NCBI GenBank assembly: GCA_022600255.1
Contig: JAHZKU010000277.1
Span: 1-6,034, forward strand
Direction of reading: 5' to 3'
Length of the DNA: 6,034 bases
Source: Actinomycetes bacterium
GTDB lineage: Bacteria > Actinomycetota > Actinomycetes > S36-B12 > GCA-2699445
This document shows positions 1 to 5,149 of the stretch, piece after piece; the stretch's first letter is position 1; each line of letters starts with the position of its first letter. The notes beneath the pieces were generated by a model that had not been told where the DNA came from, ran no database searches, and worked only from the letters and a program-made list of their open reading frames with translations. Position numbers and translations under genes: made by a program.

Positions 1-1644
1 GGCGATGACGCGGGAGCCGATGGCGGCCTGGATCGGCACCTCAAACTGTTGCCGCGGAATGAGTTCGCGCAGCTTCTTGGCGATGGCGATTCCGTAGGGA
101 TAGGCGCGGTCCCTGTGCACGATGGCCGAGAATGCGTCAACTGGCTCGCCATTTAGCAGGATGTCCACTTTCACCAAGTCCGACTCCTGCTCTCCTGAAG
201 GTTCGTAGTCCAGGGACGCGTACCCACGGGTGCGGGATTTGAGGGCGTCAAAGAAGTCGAAAACGATCTCGGCCAGTGGCAATGTGTAGCGCAGTTCCAC
301 GCGATCCGCACTGAGATAGTCCATGCCCAACATGTCACCGCGCCGCGATTGGCACAACTCCATGATTGTGCCGACGTATTCGGACGGCGCGATCACTGTG
401 GCTTTGACAATCGGCTCGCTGACGGAAGCCACTTTGCCGGGCGGAAACTCGCTGGGGTTGGTGACGGTGAACGCGGCACCGTCCTCCATCGCCACGCCGT
501 AGACCACACTCGGTGCTGTCGCGATCAGGTCCAACCCGAACTCACGATCTAGCCGCTCCCGGACGATCTCTAGGTGTAGGAGCCCTAGGAAGCCGCAACG
601 AAACCCAAAGCCCAACGCAGTGGATGTTTCTGGCTCGTAGTTCAGCGCCGCGTCATTCAGTTTCAGCTTGTCTAGGGCGTCGCGCAGGTCTGGGTAGTCC
701 GAACCATCCATCGGGAACAGGCCGGAGAACACCATCGGTTTGGGATCCTCATAACCTCCTAGCGGGGTTTTGGATGCGTCGTGCACGCCCGTGATCGTGT
801 CACCAACCCGACTCTGCCGGACATCTTTCACACCCGTGATGAGGTAGCCGACCTCGCCAGCGCCAAGGCCTGGTGAGCTGATGGGCTCTGGGGAGATCAC
901 CCCGACCTCGAGCGCTTCGTGGGTTGCTCGGGTAGACATCATCACGATGTTCTCGCGAGATTCCAGGGTGCCGTCGACCATGCGAATGTAGGTCACCACA
1001 CCGCGGTAGGTGTCATACACGGAGTCAAAGATGAGCGCACGGGCCGGGGCATTCCGATCGCCGGTCGGCGGCGGAACCTGCTCGACAAGCAACTCCAAGA
1101 GCTCGCTGACACCTTGGCCGGTCTTGGCGGAGACATGCAGCACATCTTGCGGATCACAGCCGATGATGTGGGCGATCTCATCGGCGTACTTCTCGGGCTG
1201 GGCGGCCGGGAGATCGATCTTGTTTAGCACCGGGATGATCTGTAGGTCCTTCTCGACCGCAAGATAGAGATTGGCCAGGGTCTGCGCCTCGATGCCTTGG
1301 GCGGCATCCACCAGCAAGATCGCGCCCTCGCAGGCCTCGAGCGAGCGACTCACCTCATAGGTGAAGTCCACGTGCCCGGGTGTGTCGATCATGTTCAAGA
1401 CGTACGGTTCCCCAGCGGCCGACCGATAGGGCATGCGGACAGCTTGGCTCTTGATGGTGATGCCGCGCTCTCGCTCGATATCCATCCGATCCAGGTATTG
1501 CGATCGCATATCCCGGGCCGCCACCGTTTCGGTCTCCCGGAGCATGCGATCTGCCAGCGTCGATTTGCCGTGATCGATGTGCGCGATGATACAGAAATTG
1601 CGGATAAGGGCCTGGTCCGTCTGGCCTGGCTTCGTATCGCTCAC
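1..1644 (-). CDS. lepA: Translation elongation factor 4 (LepA), C-terminus cut by window edge
   Basis: LepA/EF4 is a ribosome-associated translational GTPase in the cytoplasm, linked to back-translocation and to ribosome assembly or initiation. The window holds 548 codons. The GTPase motifs are in order: P-loop AHIDHGKS (residues 21-28), switch I with RGITIK (60-65), DTPGH (87-91, with the catalytic-type His91), NKID (141-144) and SAK (172-174). Then come the family blocks GFGFRCGFLGLLHLE, ELCQSRRGDMLGMDYL (EF-G domain V-like, from about residue 414) and HRDRAYPYGIAIAKKLRELIPRQQF in the LepA-specific C-terminal domain. Compared with E. coli LepA, about 61 residues lie beyond the left edge. 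The GTG start is chosen because an in-frame TGA lies two codons upstream and AGGGA sits six bases before it. An ATG at 1648-1646 is out of frame. The gene diverges from rpsT. Nothing is abnormal in the visible part; the identification is secure. Confidence 0.97.
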   Translation of the reverse strand, partial: MSDTKPGQTDQALIRNFCIIAHIDHGKSTLADRMLRETETVAARDMRSQYLDRMDIERERGITIKSQAVRMPYRSAAGEPYVLNMIDTPGHVDFTYEVSRSLEACEGAILLVDAAQGIEAQTLANLYLAVEKDLQIIPVLNKIDLPAAQPEKYADEIAHIIGCDPQDVLHVSAKTGQGVSELLELLVEQVPPPTGDRNAPARALIFDSVYDTYRGVVTYIRMVDGTLESRENIVMMSTRATHEALEVGVISPEPISSPGLGAGEVGYLITGVKDVRQSRVGDTITGVHDASKTPLGGYEDPKPMVFSGLFPMDGSDYPDLRDALDKLKLNDAALNYEPETSTALGFGFRCGFLGLLHLEIVRERLDREFGLDLIATAPSVVYGVAMEDGAAFTVTNPSEFPPGKVASVSEPIVKATVIAPSEYVGTIMELCQSRRGDMLGMDYLSADRVELRYTLPLAEIVFDFFDALKSRTRGYASLDYEPSGEQESDLVKVDILLNGEPVDAFSAIVHRDRAYPYGIAIAKKLRELIPRQQFEVPIQAAIGSRVIA

Positions 1645-1879
1645 AACTCATCCCTGCTACATCGATTTTTCGGTGGTCACTGTCCAGTGGCGGCTCGGTG
1701 CCGGGACACGGTGGCCTCAAGGATTAGCACCCTAGGCCTCACCCCGGTTATCCTATGTGTCGGTGGCGCCTAACCACGGGCCGACCCAGCGAACGCACCG
1801 CAGCCTTGGCGTCTTTGAACAACGAGTCGCCGTTGCTTGTGCCACCACCATGATTCTAGTTCAGAAAGAAGACTCCTCA
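1645..1879. promoter_or_regulatory. Divergent lepA/rpsT intergenic region
   Basis: These 235 nt must hold the promoters of both lepA (leftward) and rpsT (rightward). The lepA ribosome site AGGGA is at 1651-1655 on the minus strand. A possible plus-strand -10 element of the actinobacterial TAnnnT type, TATCCT, is at 1749-1754, with no convincing -35. If used, it would give rpsT a leader of about 120 nt that begins with the imperfect hairpin at 1759-1785. TTGAAC at 1815-1820 resembles a -35 but lacks a good -10 at the right distance. The promoter placements are guesses; the regulatory role of the region follows from the divergent genes. Confidence 0.4.
1759..1785 (+). other. Imperfect inverted repeat in the rpsT leader
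   Basis: GTCGG-TGG (1759-1766) can pair with CCA (1774-1776) and CCGAC (1781-1785), leaving a four-base bulge CGGG on the 3' side and a loop of seven bases. It lies just downstream of the candidate -10 TATCCT, so it could form at the 5' end of the rpsT transcript. S20 synthesis is autoregulated at translation in E. coli, which makes a leader structure plausible, but no homology to a known leader is recognised. Confidence 0.2.
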
Positions 1880-2143
1880 GTGGCCAACATTCAGTCTCAG
1901 ATCAAGCGCAATCGCTCCAACGAGAAAGCGCGACTACGCAACAAAGAGGTCAAGTCAGCGCTCAAGACCGCGAGCCGTCGGTTCGACGAAGCGCTGGCCG
2001 AAGGCGATGCCGCCAAGATCGAAGAGTCCGCGCGCTACATCAGCCGGCAGCTTGATCGGGCTGTGAGCAAGGGTGTGCTGCACAAGAACCAGGCCGCGAA
2101 CCGCAAGTCCGCTGTCGCGCACAAGGTGAACGCGACTCACTGA
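1880..2143 (+). CDS. rpsT: 30S ribosomal protein S20
   Basis: S20 (bS20) is a primary 16S rRNA-binding protein of the small subunit body. The 87-residue product matches the family length and opens with the hallmark ANIQSQIKRNRSNEKARLRNK, followed by a helical, basic middle and the conserved ending in which HKNQAANRKSAVAHKVN (about residues 68-84) contacts rRNA. The reading frame is open back to an ATG at 1757, but the family begins MANI-K/Q-SQ, so the GTG at 1880 is the start; a weak polypurine site AAAGAAG ends eight bases before it. E. coli rpsT also uses a non-ATG start (UUG) and is translationally autoregulated, so the GTG may matter for expression here too (inference). It faces holA with only 21 nt between the stop codons. 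Confidence 0.97.
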   Translation: MANIQSQIKRNRSNEKARLRNKEVKSALKTASRRFDEALAEGDAAKIEESARYISRQLDRAVSKGVLHKNQAANRKSAVAHKVNATH

Positions 2144-2164
2144 CCCCTTCCGGGTTCGTCCGAA

Positions 2165-3178
2165 TCAGGGCTGCGGGCCAGCGGAGAGTCGGATAATCAG
2201 GCCCTCCAACACGGCCATTTTCTGCTCGTCGTCTAGGGCAATACCGTCAGCCAATCCGCCTTTCATGGTGGCGTCCAAATCTGGTAGTTGTGCTGCGACT
2301 TTCGCGATGCGCGCCCCCGATGCCCGCCAGCGTCGCGCATTCGCAGCGGCGCGCTCGACCTGCCACGGGGCCACATTCATGCCAGCCGGCGCCTGGGCTC
2401 CGGGGCGCCCAAACAACGCCATCATGCGAAGGCCATGCGAAATGGCGGCCACAATTGCCACACCAACACCCTTTTCGCGCATTTCCATCTGGCGAAGCAA
2501 CCGGACCGCCTCATCGAGTCGACCTGCCCAGAGGTGGTCGACCACCTTGAACGAACTCACCTTGGCTTGCAGGGGAAAGATAGCGTGCACGTGCTCTTCG
2601 GAGACGGTTCCGTCCGGGGAATCACGCACCGACTGCTCCACGGCAGCCAGCAGCAGCGCCAGTGAATCAGTCCCGATTGCCTCCACTAGCCACTGCTCAG
2701 CCTCTGGTAATAGCCGTCCGCGATGGGCCTTGGCGCTTTGTCGCATCATGCTGCGGACGTCACGCTCGTTGGCACGCTTGACCTTGATCACCTGTGACTT
2801 GGCCTTAGTGGCCGCATTGATGACGCCCCGACCCCGAGCACTGCCATTGTGCGCAATAACAATGGGTGAACCATCCGGCTCCGTAATCGCTGACTTGAGA
2901 ATCGACTGGGTGTTCTCGTCGCTGACTTCCAAACCGACCACGACGACTATGGGCGGTTCCCCAAACAGCGACGGAGCCAGGGTCTGGGCCAACCGCTCGG
3001 ACACAGATGCCGCACCGGCGTCATCCCGATCGGGCTTCGCCGAGCAATCGATCCGCACCACGTCAAGGTCCTGCGACTCTCGGACACGACGGGCAATGAC
3101 CTCGTCGAGTTCTCGCTCCACAAGTACCGGCTCAGGCCCGGTGACGATCGTGACGCGGTCAGCGGTGTTGGCGGGCAC
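2165..3178 (-). CDS. holA: DNA polymerase III, delta subunit
   Basis: HolA is the clamp-loader subunit that opens the beta sliding clamp and works with delta-prime and tau/gamma at the replication fork. The 337-residue length is near the 343 of E. coli delta. The N-terminal domain starts VTIVTGPEPVLVEREL and, as expected for delta, has no working Walker A motif. SLF at 70-72 lines up with the Leu-Phe plug of E. coli delta (L73/F74) that inserts into the clamp pocket. A helical lid-like domain follows (about 136-205), then the collar domain (about 208-333) with KVSSFKVVDHLWAGRLDEAVRLL and the closing LADGIALDDEQKMAVLEGLIIRL. The GTG start is the first possible one: TGA and TAG lie directly upstream in frame. 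The ribosome site is weak. It lies downstream of trmB in the same orientation, after 182 nt. Confidence 0.92.
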   Translation of the reverse strand: MPANTADRVTIVTGPEPVLVERELDEVIARRVRESQDLDVVRIDCSAKPDRDDAGAASVSERLAQTLAPSLFGEPPIVVVVGLEVSDENTQSILKSAITEPDGSPIVIAHNGSARGRGVINAATKAKSQVIKVKRANERDVRSMMRQSAKAHRGRLLPEAEQWLVEAIGTDSLALLLAAVEQSVRDSPDGTVSEEHVHAIFPLQAKVSSFKVVDHLWAGRLDEAVRLLRQMEMREKGVGVAIVAAISHGLRMMALFGRPGAQAPAGMNVAPWQVERAAANARRWRASGARIAKVAAQLPDLDATMKGGLADGIALDDEQKMAVLEGLIIRLSAGPQP

Positions 3179-3185
3179 CTATCAA

Positions 3186-3233
3186 TCTTGCCACGCCGGG
3201 ACGACAGCCATTCTTGCCACGGCGGGACGACAG
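3186..3233. repeat. Tandem direct repeat, 2 x 22 nt, upstream of holA
   Basis: Two 22-nt copies at 3186-3207 and 3212-3233 are spaced at a 26-nt period. On the plus strand each begins TCTTGCCACG and ends GGGACGACAG; they differ at one inner base (C at 3195 against G at 3221). The proximal copy ends eight bases before the holA GTG start. This is either a recent short duplication or a pair of binding sites acting on holA expression; the sequence alone does not decide. Confidence 0.7.
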
Positions 3234-3335
3234 CGGGAATCTCGGGTTTGCCGGGACACCTCTGCCGACTCATCACCCGGGCTGACCGGTTGGCCGTCAC
3301 TCCGTTCACCGGCGCCGCCAAGGTCGCCCCACTGA

Positions 3336-3358
3336 CCAGACGGACGCGGCCGTCTTGG
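3336..3358 (-). terminator. Candidate hairpin terminator or attenuator after trmB
   Basis: CCAGACGG (3336-3343) and CCGTCTTGG (3350-3358) form an eight-pair stem with one bulged T and a six-base loop. It begins two bases beyond the trmB stop codon in the direction of trmB transcription. There is no T-run after it, which is common for high-GC actinobacterial hairpins but also weakens the call. It could trim or attenuate read-through into holA. Confidence 0.35.
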
Positions 3359-3360
3359 CA

Positions 3361-4083
3361 TCACTCAACACCCGGACGGTTGGCATCACGAACGGCGTGA
3401 TAGCAGAAGTCCACGATCTCGCGGTTCGCTGCAATCCCCTTACGCTCGAACTTCGTGACCGGTCGCCACTGGGGCCGCTTGGTCTGGCCCCCGGTCAGGC
3501 CCGGGTCTGCGGAGATCACGGCGTCAATCTCCATCGCGTAGTCGGCGCTATCGGTTGCGATCCGCAGTTCTCCGTTGCCGCTAAGCGCTTGGGCAGCCAG
3601 TTTCAGAAACCAGGGGCGAATCAGTCGGCGCTTGCGTTGGTTGCGTTTGGGCCAGGGATCTGGGAACCAAACCACGATCTGCGAGACGCTACGAGCGGGA
3701 ACATATTGCTCCAATGCCCGAAGGCAATCGCCGGAGAATACCCGCACATTGGTCAGCTGTTCCGTCGAGACGGAGTGCATCGTGTTGGCCAAGCCCCGAC
3801 GAAACACGTCAATGGCCACAACGGTCCGGTGTGGCTCGGCCCGTGCGAGTGAGAGTGTAGCTTCCCCCATTCCCGACCCGATATCCAGCGTGACGGGTCG
3901 CGGAAGATTCCAACGGGCGTTCGGGAGCATGATTGTCTGCTCTGCGGCGGCCCAACTGTCCAGCTGCTTCGTTCCCATCCGGCCAGTGCGGCCCTTGAAG
4001 CTACGGATCGGAGGATGTGCCGCCATAGAGCTATCTTGCCGCACGGACTGGGAGTCGCTCGGCAACGCGGTGCCTAACCCCAT
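3361..4083 (-). CDS. trmB: tRNA (guanine-N7-)-methyltransferase
   Basis: TrmB uses S-adenosylmethionine to make m7G at position 46 in the variable loop of many tRNAs, in the cytoplasm. The 240-residue protein has the family's motifs in order: IRSFKGRTGRM (26-36), the SAM-binding loop LDIGSGMGEATL (66-77), VAIDVFRRGL (89-98), the signature VWFPDPWPKRNQRKRRL (138-154), RIATDSADYA (174-183) and the substrate-side TKFERKG (210-216). The chosen ATG is the first possible one, because TAA lies three codons upstream in frame; GGGGA nine bases before it may be the ribosome site. Met20, just before the conserved RSF block, is an alternative start, since residues 1-19 have no recognisable family feature. 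It lies upstream of holA in the same direction and divergent from comEA. Confidence 0.95.
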   Translation of the reverse strand: MGLGTALPSDSQSVRQDSSMAAHPPIRSFKGRTGRMGTKQLDSWAAAEQTIMLPNARWNLPRPVTLDIGSGMGEATLSLARAEPHRTVVAIDVFRRGLANTMHSVSTEQLTNVRVFSGDCLRALEQYVPARSVSQIVVWFPDPWPKRNQRKRRLIRPWFLKLAAQALSGNGELRIATDSADYAMEIDAVISADPGLTGGQTKRPQWRPVTKFERKGIAANREIVDFCYHAVRDANRPGVE

Positions 4084-4089
4084 CAGGCG

Positions 4090-4098
4090 TTATCCCCA
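4090..4098 (+). promoter_or_regulatory. DnaA-box-like site, one mismatch
   Basis: TTATCCCCA differs from the DnaA-box consensus TTATNCACA at one position. It lies seven bases upstream of the trmB start. On the trmB strand it reads TGGGGATAA, and its GGGGA could simply be the ribosome-binding site, so this is the weakest of the three boxes. Confidence 0.25.
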
Positions 4099-4256
4099 AC
4101 TGTGAGTGTTTGCCTGCTCGTAGACTGCATCCACTTCCCTCACCGTTTGCCGTCCGTTCATCGCAGTCGCGGGCGATCTCGACTGCCCCGCCGTGGTGTT
4201 CATGATCCGTTCAGGCCATGGCCAAAACCGGCCGTCGGCGACGGGGCCCACCGCGT

Positions 4257-4265
4257 TGTGGATAG
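4257..4265 (-). promoter_or_regulatory. DnaA-box-like site, one mismatch, reverse orientation
   Basis: On the plus strand this reads TGTGGATAG, which on the minus strand is CTATCCACA, one mismatch from TTATNCACA. Its TGTGGATA forms an eight-base inverted pair with TATCCACA of the perfect box 41 bases further on. A GTTTGCC word overlaps its last base. Confidence 0.4.
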
Positions 4266-4304
4266 TTTGCCTGTTGTTTGGCCAGATCGGCGCCTAACGG
4301 TGTG

Positions 4305-4313
4305 TTATCCACA
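4305..4313 (+). promoter_or_regulatory. Perfect DnaA-box consensus upstream of comEA
   Basis: TTATCCACA matches the high-affinity DnaA-box consensus at all nine positions. It lies 50 bases before the comEA start, where a bound protein could repress or activate the comEA-comEC promoter. Binding is not shown by sequence alone; many actinobacterial boxes are TTGTCCACA, so this version is good but not diagnostic. Confidence 0.55.
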
Positions 4314-4363
4314 GCCAGATTCCAGCGCGGTGGCCCACGGCCATCCCCGGGCAAACTGATGCC

Positions 4364-5149
4364 ATGAAACACCGCACCCCCTCGTTGACCGGCCCCGAAC
4401 CGGGCGAGGATCCGGACACCGTCTCACCGGATTTCGCAAGCGAGAATGACGCAGGCGATCGTTGGCCACGCCAGCCAGACGTTGTGGTCCTGCTGCTAAT
4501 CGGCGGCTGCGCTGTGCTGCTGGCAGGTTTCTGGTGGTGGTCTGGCCAACCCGACCCAAAAGGGGCGACAACCACGGACGTGCCCGAGTTCGACGCGCGA
4601 GATCAACCGGGTCCAAGTCCCCTCCCCCCGGAAAGTCAGCCAACCGCGGCCACAGTCCAGGACTCAGCGGCGCTCGTCAGGGCTCAGCGGGAGCCACCCT
4701 CACCGAGCGGAACTGTGGTGGTCGACGTGCGGGGTGCCGTGCGGCAGCGCGGGATCCATAGCTTGCCTGCCGGCAGTCGAGTAGTTGACGCGATCAGCGC
4801 CGCTGGCGGCCTGCGCAAGTCAGGTACTTATGGCGACATCAACCTCGCTGCTCCCGTACAGGATGGTGAGCAGATTCGGATCGGTCGCCGCGGTTCGAGC
4901 TCAGACCAGCAAGTGTCTGCAACGGGTTCCAGCGGTGATGCCCAGCAGTTGGCTGCCACCCCGGTCTCGCTCAACTCCGCCACAGCCGAAACGCTCCAGA
5001 CCTTGCCTGGTGTTGGGCCAGTCTTGGCGCAACGGATCGCAGATTGGCGGGCTGAACACGGTCCGTTCTCTGCCGTCGAGGAACTCCTAGGGGTGTCGGG
5101 GATCGGCGAGAAGGTCCTTGCTGGCATGCAGGACCAAATCAGCCTGTAA
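4364..5149 (+). CDS. comEA: ComEA-like DNA receptor (SLBB and helix-hairpin-helix domains)
   Basis: ComEA binds double-stranded DNA outside the cytoplasmic membrane and passes it to the ComEC channel during natural transformation. The 261-residue product has a short acidic cytoplasmic N-terminus, one membrane anchor (VVVLLLIGGCAVLLAGFWWW, 40-59), a Pro/Ser-rich linker (about 82-115), an SLBB domain (about 117-173, VVVDVRGAV ... PVQDGEQIRI), a Ser/Gln-rich linker and a C-terminal double helix-hairpin-helix DNA-binding domain (201-261) with LNSATAETLQTLPGVGPVLAQRI and VSGIGEKVL. This is the standard actinobacterial domain order. The ATG is the only usable start, as the frame runs back to TAA at 4295 with no other start codon. 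Its stop overlaps the comEC start by one base. Whether the cell is naturally competent cannot be told, because no pilus genes are in view. Confidence 0.93.
   Translation: MKHRTPSLTGPEPGEDPDTVSPDFASENDAGDRWPRQPDVVVLLLIGGCAVLLAGFWWWSGQPDPKGATTTDVPEFDARDQPGPSPLPPESQPTAATVQDSAALVRAQREPPSPSGTVVVDVRGAVRQRGIHSLPAGSRVVDAISAAGGLRKSGTYGDINLAAPVQDGEQIRIGRRGSSSDQQVSATGSSGDAQQLAATPVSLNSATAETLQTLPGVGPVLAQRIADWRAEHGPFSAVEELLGVSGIGEKVLAGMQDQISL

Larger units (their letters stand above)
3179..3360. promoter_or_regulatory. Spacer between trmB and holA
   Basis: This 182-nt gap separates two co-directional minus-strand genes. Read leftward from trmB it holds a GC-rich hairpin directly after the trmB stop (3336-3358), a GTTTGCC word (3246-3252, plus strand), and a 22-nt tandem direct repeat that reaches to within eight bases of the holA start. 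It is long enough for holA to have its own promoter, but no clear -35/-10 pair was found. No coding sequence is supported here. Confidence 0.4.
4108..4356. repeat. Four dispersed GTTTGCC words in the trmB/comEA region
   Basis: GTTTGCC occurs at 4108-4114, 4145-4151 and 4265-4271 on the plus strand and at 4350-4356 on the minus strand. The first and third extend to GTTTGCCTG; the third and fourth share a preceding A. The fourth lies seven bases before the comEA start, where it would overlap the ribosome-binding area. A fifth copy is in the trmB-holA spacer (3246-3252). I saw none inside the six genes. It could be a binding site of an unidentified regulator. Confidence 0.4.
4084..4363. promoter_or_regulatory. 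Divergent trmB/comEA control region
   Basis: These 280 nt lie between two outward-facing genes and should hold both promoters. They contain three DnaA-box-like sites (4090-4098, 4257-4265, 4305-4313), four GTTTGCC words, and a small perfect inverted repeat at 4232-4244 (CCGTC-GGC-GACGG). The only -10-like word seen is TAGTTT at 4263-4268 on the plus strand, without a matching -35. comEA has no clear Shine-Dalgarno sequence. An 85-codon frame at 4102-4359 shows no family features and is not called. Confidence 0.5.

Noticed and set aside
1297..1773. 158-codon plus-strand open frame overlapping the lepA 5' end and the rpsT upstream region
   Set aside because: Most of it is antisense to the LepA GTPase domain; there is no family similarity and no ribosome site was evident.
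1757..1879. N-terminal extension of S20 from the ATG at 1757
   Set aside because: S20 proteins begin MANI-K/Q-SQ, which matches the GTG at 1880; the 41 extra codons look like non-coding leader.
2141..2157. Small hairpin (ACCC-CTTCC-GGGT) between the convergent rpsT and holA stops
   Set aside because: Only four or five pairs and no T-run; too weak to call a terminator, though the 21-nt convergent gap would be a natural place for one.
2265..3335. 356-codon open frame on the plus strand opposite holA, longer than holA itself
   Set aside because: Its translation is Ser/Thr/Arg-rich with no recognisable domain, and it mirrors holA, which has clear family features. Long antisense frames are expected in high-GC DNA.
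4084..4363. Replication origin, suggested by DnaA-box-like sites
   Set aside because: No dnaA, dnaN or recF nearby, only three boxes, and no AT-rich unwinding stretch. A regulatory or titration site is more likely.
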